Part shown: positions 1-10,639 of the stretch, piece after piece
How positions within the stretch are numbered: the first letter of the stretch is position 1
How the letters are laid out: every line of letters begins with the position of its first letter
From: Sabethes cyaneus
Taxonomy: Eukaryota; Arthropoda; Insecta; Diptera; Culicidae
NCBI RefSeq assembly: GCF_943734655.1
Contig: NC_071354.1
Location: forward strand, 195,546,911 to 195,610,910
Direction of reading: 5' to 3'
Length of the DNA stretch: 64,000 nt
Position numbers and translations under genes: made by a program
Notes under the pieces: generated by a model
Seen by the model: only the letters and a program-made list of their open reading frames with translations
Told to the model about the DNA's origin: nothing
Database searches by the model: none

Positions 1-199
1 TTGAAAATAATTTAACAAAATCAAGAACACAAACTATTGCTTTCCTGCTACCTTACTGAAATTAAAGATTGTTTTTATTATCCATGGTTTCCCACGTTGA
101 AGGGATTTTACCAATTCAATCCTATTTTATCAACAGCACATCTTTTCACTACACTTCTAATGAAACGGCAAGCATGCGTATTCATACAGAGTCGTATTA

Positions 200-712
200 T
201 AACCGAACACTACAGCTGTAGCACATTTTTCCAACACAGATATCAAGTTCGCCGAGGTACGAGGGGGTTTTGTTACTCTCTCTGGCGTACTTCCCAAGCA
301 AGGACATCAAAATGGTCTAGGTTGAACCGAGGTGTTGAGAAATCTTGTTGAAATGAGGAAACTTGGTCACTTGTTTTGGCTTACTCCCCAAGCACAGATA
401 TCAAATTGGTATAGGTTTAGATCATCGTAAAGAATATTCCCACCAATCACGAAGCGCGAGTTCTGGTAAAACATAGGTTCATTATTTTCAATTTTTCAAT
501 AGTTCAACATCAAGAATCCATACTTTTATTCATTTGAGTCAATTCTTAGAAGATTTTCTGATCGATTGGTGTAAGAATATTGAAAATCGATTGGAAAACC
601 GCTGAGCTATTAGCGCTCAAAACCTTTCATTTTTCGTGACGCTGGCATTTGCCGACTTTTTGGAATGACACTCTATCTCAAAACTTGCCGTAAGACGTAG
701 TCCTACGTCAAA
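200..712 (+). repeat. Interspersed repeat alpha, copy 1
   Basis: This stretch shares phrases with several other places in the window (29690-30275, 31440-32222, 32940-33135, 39165-39385, 44385-44510, 58800-58900). Examples are TGGCGTACTTCCCAAGCA, ATCAAATTGG, CAATCACGAAGCG and a terminal near-palindrome, GACGTAGTCCTACGTC, at 694-709. No coding sequence is visible. The copies are colinear but diverged, so this is an old dispersed family. Elsewhere it lies beside hAT transposase relics (see 28540-29043), so it may be non-coding DNA of that element. Confidence 0.7.
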
Positions 713-714
713 AC

Positions 715-1850
715 AGAAATAAAGCATACGCGAGAAAGAAAAAGAAAAAAAGAGAACAACGAAAGAAAAAGCATGACAGGACTGAAGGGAGGGAAAACGG
801 CACATGAAAAAAATGAAAGAATAACATGAAAACGGAAAACAAAAGGGATAAAAGCAGATTGTAATAGACACGGAGGTAAAACAGGACATAATTAGAGTAA
901 GAAGGAAACATATGAACACAAAACGTGGGATAGAAAAGGCAACCGACGACCGGGACCGGAAAAAATTAAACAGTGGCCTGAAATCGAGGAACAACGGGAG
1001 AAAAAAAAATGAAAAACGAAACAAAGAAAAATCAGAACTCAGATAAAGGGCGAAAACCGGGGCAGAAAAGAAGGAAAGAGAAAACGAAAAGAGAGAAAGA
1101 GGAAACAGTGCGCAAAAAAAGGAAAACGAGACAAGAAAGGGAATACGGAACAGAAAACAAGAATAAGAAGAGAGAGAAAAAAGAAAACCGATAGAAGATA
1201 CGAAGAATACGTTCCCGTAGCACGAAAGGTCAAACGGAATATTAAAGAAGAGAGATGGGACAAAAAAAATGGGAAACTGAGATAGAAAAAAAAGAAAAGA
1301 AAAACAACAAACACGGACTAAAAAGAGAGGTAAAGCGGAAGACAAAAATGCAAAAAACGAGAAATAAAAAAGGAAACTCGGAGATGAAATGGAAAAAGAA
1401 ATTGAAAAACAGAATGAACATTAGAGAAAAGGCGGAATAACGAGGCATCAAAACGGGGGAAAACTGAACATACGAAGACGTAAAACGTGAAAGAAAGTAG
1501 ACAAAAAAAGTTATTAAAAGACGACAACTGGAAACGAAAAAAGGTTAAAAAAAACAAGAGAAAAGGCCAAAAACTGAAAGAAAAACAAACGAGTGAAAAA
1601 CTTGAGGGAAAATCGGACTAAAAATAAGAAGAAATAGAACAGTGAAATAGGAGACGCGGGAGAGAAAAAAAGGAAAAAGAGAAAAAACAGCAGAAAAGTC
1701 AAAGCAGAAATCAAGAAAACGGTGCAAAAAAGGAGAAAACCCGAGCAAAAAGAGAAAAATTTCAGCAGAAAAGATAAAAACCGGAACAGAAAAGAAGTAA
1801 AATGTTTGAGAGAAATAGACAAAAAATGGCAATTTCGTACCCATGTCCGG
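715..1850. repeat. Purine-only low-complexity tract (about 1.1 kb)
   Basis: The plus strand is almost entirely A and G, with scattered C and very little T, for more than a kilobase. The minus strand is therefore pyrimidine-rich and yields long apparent ORFs of Phe, Ser and Leu (for example 617-1345 minus), while the plus strand yields Lys/Glu/Arg ORFs. All are composition artefacts. The tract lies in what would be the first intron of the PDE8-like gene. Such strand asymmetry can form triplex DNA; that is general knowledge and was not tested here. Confidence 0.85.
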
Positions 1851-1861
1851 TTTGAAGAAAA

Positions 1862-2060
1862 CTTCAAGTTCAAATTACTCTAAATTTAGGTTCAATTTCT
1901 AGTTCAATATCAAGTAAAGCTTCAAGCTCAAGTTAGTCCCAATTCAGGTCTAATTTGATGTCCTACGTCAAGTCTGATTTCAAGTCCAATTTCAATTCAA
2001 ATTTATAGTCCAGTTTCCAGTCCACTTTGCACTTTGATTTTAAATCCAATTGCACGCAAC
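1862..2060 (+). repeat. Degenerate CAAGTTCAATTT-like tandem array
   Basis: Short diverged units such as TTCAAGTTCAA, TTCAAGTCCAATTT and TTTCCAGTCC follow each other for about 200 bp. No fixed period survives. It directly abuts the purine tract and contains an isolated CCTACGTCAAG resembling the end of repeat alpha. Confidence 0.5.
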
Positions 2061-2468
2061 AGTCCGGCGTTTTCAATTTTTCTGAAAGGTCGGATGCCCC
2101 AGTTTAGGTTCATATCTGGGCCCGCTAGTGAGCGTACCTACAAAAAATTTGTGTCAGAGCCGTTAAAAACATGTGAAACACTTTCTGAAATAAATGATTC
2201 AAACAAATAATATATTTTTATATATTTCAGTTCTAAGTATTGTTCAGCAAAAAAAAAAATAGAGAAAGTTTCTTGAACTTTTCCGAGAGGTCAGTATTTT
2301 TAACGACGCGACGTCGTAAATTTATTTTAACACCGCAAGAAAATTAACACAGCATATTTAAAACTGCAAAGCAGGTTAGAAATGAAACCAAACACGTCGT
2401 AAAAACTTCTTCTTCTGATAGTAAAAAGTTCAAAACTTTAACAGTATAACAGAGTCATAACAAATTAC

Positions 2469-2744
2469 CTTTTCACCTCCTGAGCCGCTTCCGCCGCCGG
2501 GATCCTTCCGTATAAAAGTTCCTCCCGAGCCGAGCATTTGAGTCTGATTGTTTAGAGCAGGATGCCCCACTAGTTTGCTATTGTTTGCACCATTACTATC
2601 GCTTCCGGTTCCGACGCACACATTCGCCGTTCCGTACAGACCGCCACTGTCCTTGCGGTGCTGCTGATTGGTGTTATCCCGGGTGGTGCTGCTGCCACCG
2701 CCATCGCCACTGCTGTTGGATAGGATGCTAGGAGTGCAACCCAT
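2469..2744 (-). CDS. Pde8: First coding exon of a PDE8-like cyclic nucleotide phosphodiesterase (partial)
   Basis: Reading leftward from the ATG at 2744-2742, the exon encodes 92 residues starting MGCTPSILSNSSG and ending GSGSGGEK. It then meets a consensus splice donor, AAG|GTAATT, with the intron starting at 2468. PDE8 proteins of animals begin MGCAPSI, where Gly2 is N-myristoylated and Cys3 palmitoylated. PDE8 hydrolyses cAMP with high affinity and is membrane-tethered this way. The rest of the exon is Gly/Ser/Asn-rich and disordered-looking, so only the start is diagnostic; the REC, PAS and catalytic domains would lie beyond the left edge. The frame stays open upstream to an ATG at 2975, directly preceded by TGA, giving 77 extra residues. 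I prefer the inner ATG because of the lipidation motif. No other exon was identified in the window. Any MGC-starting acylated protein is the alternative. Confidence 0.6.
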
Positions 2745-4599
2745 AACGACATGGGAACACGTCGCGGTCGGTGGTTTGCGCTCCACGACGCGCTTCGGTT
2801 CGACTTTCGGTGGATCCGGAATGCCACACTCTTCAGCCGGAAGATCCGTGGAAGAACCGTTCAGTTCCTCCTGTTCTGCCGGCACCGACCGGCAGCACTG
2901 ACCGGATTTTTTCAGGATACCGTCTCCGACTCCGCAGAGACCACCACCACCGCAACAAAAACCATTGAGCCACATTCAAGGATTACCCCTCTTCACTCAC
3001 TTTGAGATGAAAAAAAAAAACGCGCACAATTTGGTAACACACTTCTTCCCCAATGAACTGCTTTCAGATGAATTGAATGGGTTTCACTTCATTACTTTTT
3101 CGTTTTATCTTGATAACACACTTCGCAGTGAATAATTTATGTTGTGACAGTTACTTTCGTGTCAAATTTTCTGAGCAGAAAAGCCAGATTAAAATGAGAT
3201 TTCTTGATGAATTTTAACTTATGTTAGATTCAATTGACTACATGATTTGAAAATATTACTTTTTGGTTTCGAATAAATAGACTACAACAATGCTTCTCGT
3301 ATTGTATTGCACAAAGCACCTCATCAATGAACACTTTCCCAGCAGGCATCAATTCGATTCTTTCTGCCTTTCTTTTCACATTTTAAATACATTCATCTTC
3401 CTTTCATTTCACAATTGCAGTGAAATTTTCACACAATAGCAAGCCGGCTTTTCTTTTCCAGCATTCTTTACCAAAAACACTACTGAGGCTGCCTGCAAGT
3501 GAAATCATAAGCACTGCTTTGTATTACCCGAGAACAACGTGACTCTAATTACGAGAAGCTTCTCATTTTTAAATTTTCATTTTCCCACACATTCGGATTT
3601 TCCTACTCCCAGGCCGATAAAGAAATCACCGTTGCCAGCCAGTGCACGGAACGATAAACTAAAAACTTCTTCATTTATTCACCGGGATGCCTGCTGCTAC
3701 TAGGAAACCATTTATTTCCGTTGCTTGGCTTGACGTTGATGATGTTGAATTTCCGGTCGAGAAAATTTTTCCTCGCATACCAGGCTCCAGCTAGTCGTTC
3801 TCGCAGTCGCTAGGCAGAGCAGAGATGATTAAACCGCTCGTTGGCATAGCTGCTCTTCGGTCCGGGGTTAGCCGGAAAAAGTCGCACCGAATAAGTCGGC
3901 TCGGTCGGTGGAGAGTTTAACCAACAAAACCAAGTGGCGTTTCCGTTGTTCTTCGGTGATGTTCCACTTGAACGCTCCGGGTTTCACTGGAGCAGAGCCA
4001 GATGAGGATGTATGACGCACCGGAGGACTAGCTGGAAGTAACTACGGAGTGGGAGAAAAACAGAAGAAAAAGAACCGATTAGCAGATTGCGTAAATGATG
4101 GGGGAAGGCCTAATGCTCACAAACGACACATGGATACTTTCAAAAGTTGAAAATAATTTTGTTATGGTTTCGCTTTTATCCTTATTAACTAAAGTTTCCC
4201 GTTTATTTTGGGAATTAAAATCATGTTCGTACCCTATTTCGTCATACATGATTGAAAATCCCTTTTACGATTATTGAACTGCTGGTGGAGTGGTGGAAAG
4301 ATACATTTATGTAGTGTTTTTATTTTTCAATTAAAGAAGTCTTTCTAGTTTTTTTGTGACTACAGGATCGTTATGCCGGAACCGAAATCAAAGCTGACAG
4401 CTGGTGAATGAACACTCACGCATTAATTTGTGGTAGGTGCAGAAATTCACACCTTAGCAACTGAAGTGCCAATATCTTGCGCTTAAAAGATTTCTCAGAA
4501 CAGCGTTTTACAAGTATACTTACCATGAGCAATGTTACTATTAAAACTAGGCATGTAAGGTCGAAATAAAATGCTAATAATAAGTATTTGTTTCTCTAA
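2745..4599. other. Upstream DNA of the PDE8-like exon; no gene seen
   Basis: The GC-rich codons 2745-2975 could be translated or be 5' UTR. From 3000 to 3600 the DNA is AT-rich with nothing recognisable. Between about 3620 and 4080 it becomes GC-richer and free of recognisable transposons, with several CGGT and CTCGG motifs. This would suit a promoter or untranslated first exon of the minus-strand gene, but I see no clear TATA box or initiator. 4080-4599 holds nothing recognisable. Confidence 0.35.
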
Positions 4600-4975
4600 G
4601 AGTAATTCCATGCTAAGTCTGGGAAATAGTAATTCCGAAACAGCGTTAGAGCTAACAATCCCTCTACTATGCTCAAAGCATCTGATGCCAGCATCTCCAC
4701 TTCCTCGCGGAAACCGCCTACCACTGTTAAGATTATATGATCTCGACTCCATTGACCAGCAGGAGCCTCAGCATTTCATCGTACATGGCATTCCAGAGAG
4801 TAGGGCCGATAATCGAGTCCTATGGTACGAACACCCGCGGTTATTTTGAACTTCTTCTTGTACCATCAGTCGTGTCATTACACTAGCGCCCGGTTTTCGA
4901 AGTAGCGTTTGAACGCCTTGTATGGATGGTTCGGTACCCACATCTTGTACTACGAGCATCTTGTGCCACTGATTA
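4600..4975 (-). mobile_element. Decayed R1/LOA-type non-LTR reverse transcriptase fragment
   Basis: Read leftward across three frames, one finds a YF-NRAL segment, then ITAGV, then IIGPTLWNAMYDEMLRLLL, then NGVEII and EEVEMLASDAL. This matches the RT region around motif B (GVPQGS-GP-LWN-YD) and the stretch before motif C in R1- and LOA-type elements. The aspartates of motif C are lost in a deletion near 4733. Frameshifts and stops make it dead. Clade assignment is by eye only. Confidence 0.6.
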
Positions 4976-5108
4976 GGATTACCATCTCTAGTACCCCTAA
5001 CCCCCTTGGTATCATGCAGATAAGCCTATATGGTGAGGGATTTTCTGACGATTTCCCCGGTTTTGGCAGTAGTACCAATTTTTGGACTTTCCATTTGTTT
5101 GGAATTAT

Positions 5109-6410
5109 TTACAAAACCTGTTGAAGAAACTTTCTCCATGCAACTCGGTTGAGGGCTACCGCTCTCCAATTCCTCGGACACCGAGTACTCTCTGTCGCTC
5201 CACCTGGTCTAACCATCTTGCTCGCTGCGCTCCTGGTCGTCTTGTTCCTACCGGATTTGAGGCGAACACTATCTTTGCAGTGTAGTTGTCCGGAATACTT
5301 GCAACATGCCCTACCCATCTTATCCGTCCAACATCTTTTAGATACTGGGCGAGTTCAAGGTTCACCCTTCGCCTTCATACTCCGTTCTCCTGTACGCCGT
5401 CGAAGATCGTTCTTAGCACTCATCGTTCGAAAACTCCAAACACTCGCTGGTCCTCCTCGAGCATTTTCCATGTTTCATGCCCATAGAGAACAACCGGTCT
5501 TATAAGCGTCTTGTACAGGATGTACTTTGTACGGGGACTTAGTCTGCTCGACCGCAATTGCTTGTGAAGCCCATAGTAAGCACGACTTCCACTGATAATA
5601 CACCTCCGAATCTCACGGTTGGTATCATTGTCCCTCGTTACCAGTGAGCCAAGGTAGACAAATTCGTCAACTACCTCAAACTCATCGCCGTCGATCAATA
5701 TACTCCTGCCCAAGTGCCGTCGTTCGGCCCCGGCTCCGCTGGCCAGCATGTACTTTGTTTTAGACGTATTTACCTTTAACCCAATCTTTTCTGCTTCGCG
5801 CTTTAGTCTGGTGTACTGTTCAGCCACCGCCACAGATGTTCTGCTGATAACATCCACCTCATCGGCAAAGCAATCGAATTGATTTGATTTGTTGAATATC
5901 GTGCGCCGCGTGTTGATATCCGCTCGGTTCATAACACCTTGTAGCGCTATGTTGAACAGCAGGCATGAAAGACCATCACCTTGACGAAGCCCTCTGTGTG
6001 ATTCGAATGAACTTGACAATCCATCCGAAATCCGAACACAGCACTGTGTACTGTCCATCGTAGATTTAATCTGTTTGATGGGCTTCCTGGGGAAGCTGTT
6101 CTCGTCCATTATTTTCCATAGCTCTTTCCGATCGCTAATATCATATGCACCTTTGAAGTCAACGAACAAATGATGCGTGGGAACTCTGTATTCACGGCCC
6201 TTTTTGAGGATCTGCCGCAGTGTAAATATTTGACCCGTTGTAGACCGACCTTCGACGAAGCCGGCTTGATAAGTTCCCACAAATCTGTTCGTAATTGGTG
6301 AAAAGTCGGCGGAAAATGATTTGGGACAGCACTTTATAGGCGGCATTGAGAACGGTGAACGCTCGACAGTTCTCACAGTACAACTTGTCGCCAATTTTTA
6401 GATCGGGCAG
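5109..6410 (-). mobile_element. RTE-clade retrotransposon copy A, reverse transcriptase and C-terminus
   Basis: A 324-residue open frame (6394-5420) covers the RT palm: YQAGFVEGRSTTGQIFTLRQ, then motif A LFVDFKGAYD with its Asp, then GLRQGDGLSCLLFN, then motif C as CFADEVDVI. The second catalytic Asp of the usual FADD is Glu, so the copy is dead. The fingers region (LNAAYKVLSQIIFRRL) sits in another frame at 6192-6383, and the C-terminus (GRIRWVGHVASIPDN, GTRRPGAQRARWLDQVE) in others at 5109-5365, so there are at least two frameshifts. The endonuclease half is missing. It ends at about 6410, where an oppositely oriented RT fragment starts. It belongs to the same family as the copy at 59345-60493. 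Confidence 0.9.
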
Positions 6411-6423
6411 ATAAGGAGTAGGA

Positions 6424-6992
6424 GTAGAGGTGTTCCAGATAAGCTAGTCCATCTTATCAAGGCTCAGTACGATGCGTTTACGTGCAAGGTTTTGCACGAC
6501 GGTGTTTTTTCCGGCCCCATAAGGGTTACTGCTGGCGTGAAACAGGGCTGCATTTTCTGTTTCTCATCGTTTCTAATACCTCATTAGTTGGAGTAGTTGA
6601 CACTAGACCAAAGCGAGGATTTCCTTGGAATCTTCTAACGATAGAGCAGCTAAATGATCTAGACCTAGCCGACGACATTGTCTTGCTCGCACAACGCCGA
6701 AACTATATGCAGAGCAAGTTAGATGACATCTCCGAGAGCTCCCAGGCAGCAGCTCTCACAGTTAATGTAGCAAAAACTAAGTCTACGGTAGTGGACACTG
6801 ACAATTCCACCAACTTCACACGAGGTCTGCAGAGAAGCACTCGACTGAAATCCACAAGGACAGCGTAGAAGAGGCAGTCCCAGAGGCTCATGGCGACACA
6901 ACTTAGCCAACGACATCCGGGCTGTAGACGGGAACCTGTTCTGGAGCCAGGTAAAAGCCATGTCGGGTAACATGACGGACATGGACACATAA
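6424..6992 (+). mobile_element. Non-LTR reverse transcriptase fragment of a second type
   Basis: The plus strand reads GVPDKLVHLIKAQYDAF, then GPIRVTAGVKQGC (motif B), a frameshift, then LNDLDLADDIVLLAQRRNYM (motif C, ADD intact) and LTVNVAKTKS. After another break comes a C-terminal GSWRHNLANDIRAVDGN. The layout is that of an RT palm through thumb with the usual short tail, but the sequence differs from the RTE copies here. The N-terminal half is absent. The clade is unresolved. Confidence 0.75.
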
Positions 6993-7049
6993 GTAAGTAT
7001 GATGAAAAGAGTCAAGCAATTACACTCGATACTTTGTTCGTACTGCTAG

Positions 7050-7220
7050 CTGCAGCCCGGAGTGAAAGAGTTGGACATTGTGAGGCACTTCGTGACTGTC
7101 GAATATAGTCAATCCGGCACATACAATATTCTCTCCCTGCTGGAGAAAGTGCAGCAGAAGCTGAAAAGGGACACCGCGAGCAAGGTGCCCTCAGCCTTCC
7201 GCACCTTAGGAAGGTCGGAG
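7050..7220 (+). mobile_element. Mariner-like transposase relic, N-terminal part
   Basis: The frame from 7062 reads ELDIVRHFVTVEYSQSGTYN followed by ILSLLEKVQQKLKRD. This resembles the helix-turn-helix DNA-binding start of Tc1/mariner-superfamily transposases (a motif of the type HF-GYSK-TIY-IL-R). It stops at AAGGTCGGAG (7211-7220), which is repeated at 7890-7899 after a SINE; the transposase continues there. Assignment of this N-terminal part alone is tentative. Confidence 0.45.
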
Positions 7221-7889
7221 GGGGGGCCTGTAGCCGCAAGGTTACCAAGTTTGCCTTGACAAGCGAGTGGTCGTGGGTTCGAATCTTAGTAGAATCGAGC
7301 CATTCGATGTTAAGTGACTTTAGCATGGGTTTATTCTCAGGCCCCTTCACATCCTTCCTACTGCATTCTGCATTTACTAACAATGAAAGCCTCTTGCCAG
7401 GGCAAGTTATAAGAGTGGTACTTGCTTGAGGTGCGAATGAAGCCTCTTGTTCAAGGGCAAATTATAGCTTGTTCCGCTTCCTGGTTCTAGGAACGAGATT
7501 GGTAATGCATAGGTCGTAAGGAACACATACATACACATATACACACCCTCACTCTGTGCTGAACTCTGCTTTACCGACCATGAAGTCTTTAGCCGGGACT
7601 GGTCATTAGAATGATACTTGCTCGAGGTTCGAATGAAGCCTCTTGTCCAACGACAAATTGTAACTAGTCTCTGCACTTTCTGGCTCTAGAGCTAGATTGG
7701 TTGAAAAGTAGTAAGAAGCTTAGAGAGAAAAAGGGGTGAAAACACACCGACACTTTAAGCACGGATAATAAGCAGTTCGCTCACTCTATAGCGATACTGC
7801 AATAACAATGAACTGCGGAACAACTCCTGTATAAGATCACAATAGATCAAAATGGTGGTCGTAGTGATAATATCCACACACACACAAAA
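7221..7889 (+). mobile_element. tRNA-derived SINE inserted in a mariner relic
   Basis: The insert is flanked by a 10-bp direct repeat, AAGGTCGGAG (7211-7220 and 7890-7899), as expected of a target-site duplication. Its head (7225-7290) is tRNA-like: a degenerate A box, then GTGGTCGTGGGTTCGAATC with a perfect B box. The body contains two related segments, 7395-7505 and 7600-7705 (CTTGCYYGAGGTKCGAATGAAGCCTCTTG), an internal duplication that makes it unusually long. It ends in a CA-rich tail at 7874-7886. It resembles mosquito SINEs of the Feilai kind. Confidence 0.7.
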
Positions 7890-8490
7890 AAGGTCGGAGT
7901 CAATCCTTCGTTTGGTGAAGAAGTACCTCACCAAAATGAACATCTTTATATGGATGCGTCAGACGAGATCGGCCATATCTGAGTAGCAGGCAATCACGGC
8001 TAAAGGTGCTGATGAAAAGATCTTTCCGGCGAAGGATGACGAGACCTACTTGATTGTTGGACTGGTAAAGCACTGAGTACATTACGCCCCAGCACGCCCT
8101 ATTTACGCAATGGCGTCAAATATGTCTCCCACATCTTCTGTATCTGACAATCAGCGAGTAAAGCATGTCCAAGCCGCTGTTCTTTCCTTTGGGGCTTACG
8201 GTAAACGGGGAAATATGCAGCAAGAGGGACTTGCCTCAAGTTGCCGCCTGGAGGATGTTGTTTTTTGCCGGCATGGCCCATTATGCCAAAAGATCACTGC
8301 CGTAAATGGACTGGCTAAGGATAAACGTCGTACTGAATACCGGCAACCCTTTCAGCGTCATGCAGCAGCAAACAATAGAATATATTTGGGCGAATAACTT
8401 CGCGGCCAAAACGGAGAAGCCAGTTGATCGCCAACACCACGAAAGAGCTGAAAAACATGCCGATATGTGTGATATTATTTCTGACTGAGG
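7890..8490 (+). mobile_element. Mariner-like transposase relic, catalytic part
   Basis: Continuing from the SINE boundary, the plus strand reads RSESILRLVKKYLTKMNIFI, then AKDDETYLIV. DDETY is the usual context of the first catalytic Asp in mariner/ITm transposases. Further on come FFAGMAHYAKRS (second Asp region, degraded) and DWLRINVV followed by IEYIWANNFAAK, the usual place of the third acidic residue. Frameshifts and stops separate the blocks. No terminal inverted repeats were located. Confidence 0.55.
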
Positions 8491-9767
8491 GCTGGCGCTA
8501 GCCAATTTGTCGCTTCACGCAAGTTCTCAAAATGGCGCCCCCAGAACGAACGAAAAACAGCAAACGTTGCTGTGTGCAGCCGTTTTACTGCCTACACACT
8601 CGCAAACGCACAGTCTCGTAGTGTCTTTCTGCATAACCACTCATGAGGCAAACAACTCGTGAGCAGCCAGCTACCCGTGAGGGCTAGCGACACACTGGGA
8701 TACAGATTTTGCATGACTTTTTGTTTTCTTCTTCATCTTACGCCCTCGATTCCACACGCGGGTGGGAGTGCGAGTCCTCACGAGTTATTGGTATCAGTTG
8801 CTCAGGCTGCAATGACGTGCGAGTGCGACGACGGTGGCTGTTAGCTAAATACACACTTGCAAAAGTCGTTGCAGTGCATGTATAAACAAAAGCTGGAGGA
8901 ATGGAATGGATTCGAAACGAATGCCCGTGCCGGCGTGTTCATTAGAACGAGTACACGTGTGTGAGAAAATTAGCCCACCAGTGGTTGGAGAATTCGCGAA
9001 AAGGTGATCATTTGAATCGATGAACATCCCTCATGAACATACACTATTCGCCTGCCTTGCCGATAATGCACGCATCAGCTTTGAATTTTATCATGAACAG
9101 AACCTTAATGTGAACATCAGAATTCGTTCAAAAATTGAATATTGAACATTGAGTGTGTTCGATTTATCGGATAAAGGATGCACGGGGACGCCGGAAAGTA
9201 TTCAAAATAATATTACCACGAAAAGGGAATAGTTTAAAGTAGTGTTAGTGGCTTTACAAGCAGCAGAAGGTGGTAACTCGCACTTTTGCGTTGCTCACGA
9301 TATTCGTATATTCAGCGATGCTATGAAGCGTGAGTGTATGTTACTCATTGCTATAGGTGAATTGAACCACTCGCGTAGCTGTTTTATCATGATAAAAACC
9401 GTTTGCCGATGCTCGGCGCATCTATTCATTTTGCGAGTTTTCCAACCTCTGTAGCCCACACAAGTGCGGATTTCGCAACAATGGTCACAGTCAACCGCTT
9501 TTTCTTTTGAATAATTGTCGGTTTCTTGAAACCCATTATTAGAATGATAAACCTTCAAAAAAGTTCGGTTCATATTTCCTCTTACTTCAGAAATTTTGTC
9601 CTCAAACCTTGCTACTTCATCGAAGATGAATCTGCTGATTGCGGATTCTGAAGAGATTCGAAAATCTCTCCCGAAACATTTCTAAATAATTTAATATCAT
9701 CAATGCCACTTTCCCACCACGTTTATCTGAGTGTTTTGATTGTTGTGTTTTGTTGCGAATAGATTTT
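8491..9767. other. No gene recognised
   Basis: 8500-8850 is GC-moderate and contains CTCACGAG-type motifs on both strands; the remainder is AT-rich. No coding, tRNA or known repeat sequence was recognised. Confidence 0.5.
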
Positions 9768-9965
9768 CATCAGGAGGAGGTGGAGCGCAAACGGAAAGCG
9801 AAGAGTGGCGTAGGCGTATGAACCATGCATTGTAGGCATTACTTAGAATGATTCTCAAAGTACAATCATCGAAAGTTGGGAGAGTGCGATGGGTCGCTCA
9901 CGTCGCAAGAATACCGGATGACCATGCAATGAATCTGTTCTTCTAGACCTTCATCGGCCTTAAGC
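9768..9965 (+). mobile_element. RTE-clade C-terminal scrap
   Basis: The plus strand reads EEWRRRMNHAL, then KVGRVRWVAHVARIPDDHAM. This is the region C-terminal to the RT that is also seen at 5156-5365, 47768-47980 and 60100-60250. Only about 65 codons remain, with frame breaks. The DNA continues into a Jockey/CR1-type scrap at 10015. Confidence 0.75.
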
Positions 9966-10014
9966 GCCCCAAACACGTACACATATGTACGCATAAGAAG
10001 CTGAACAACATGTT

Positions 10015-10410
10015 TTCCAGTGTCGAAGAAGGGCGACAAACGTAATGTATAGCATCGTGGGATGCCCTGTTTGTGTGCCTGCCCGAGAGTGTTCGAAGCT
10101 ATTATCTACGATCATCTAATATTCGGCTTAAAAAATTACATCTCTACTGCCCAGCATGACTTTTTTCCCTGGCAGATCCGTGTCTACAAATTTACTAGAA
10201 TTATCGAGTTTACTAGAATTGAAATGTCGAGTGTACAACGTGCCCACTTCACGAGGTACGGACCGAAGCCTTCAGATTGACGCTATCTATACCGACCTGA
10301 AAGCTGCATTTGACCTTGTGGATCCTGAAATACTTTGTGATAAAGAGACTTGTTTGACCAACGTTACTAATTTTGGTGTTAATGATGGCGTTTTGGTCAT
10401 CGGGTTACTA
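10015..10410 (+). mobile_element. Jockey/CR1-type reverse transcriptase fragment
   Basis: Two overlapping frames give KKGDKRNV, then VFEAIIYDHLIFGLKNYIST followed by AQHDFFPWQIR, then motif A DAIYTDLKAAFDLVD with the catalytic Asp present. It matches the element at 55265-56215 position by position (SEVLETIVYVYLFFQVKNFI and LDVVYIELKAVF there). It breaks off at TNFGVND, where an insertion (10411-10640) begins, and resumes at 10640. Confidence 0.8.
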
Positions 10411-10639
10411 GTAAACTAGTAAATAATGTCTAGGCCAACGTTTCAAGGATTTATTTCCTCTTCATCAGGGCAAATACATATTAAATTAATTTTTGTCAAG
10501 TTCATTTGGGTGGATCTTTTCATCTATTAGTCGAACTACAACAGTCATTCCTGCGATAAATTCAATAAACTAGGAGCCTCCCCCGCGATGCGATAGTTGC
10601 ATCCACGTAACCGGAAAATTGCTGTGAAGTTGGGTGGGC
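10411..10639 (-). repeat. Insert splitting the RT relic, with a hammerhead-like core
   Basis: This 230-bp block has no RT similarity and separates two halves of one RT. On the minus strand it contains CTGATGA (10468-10462), then AGG/CCT able to pair, then GAAAC (10444-10440). This is the arrangement of hammerhead ribozyme cores found in Penelope-like elements. A stem III and a cleavage site are not evident, so function is doubtful. Confidence 0.3.

Noticed and set aside
617..1345. 242-residue minus-strand ORF and several others nearby
   Set aside because: Composed almost only of Phe, Ser, Leu, Arg from a pyrimidine-pure strand; open in several frames at once, so a composition artefact.
7225..7290. 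tRNA gene
   Set aside because: Good B box but poor A box and no cloverleaf; followed by a SINE body and flanked by a target duplication.
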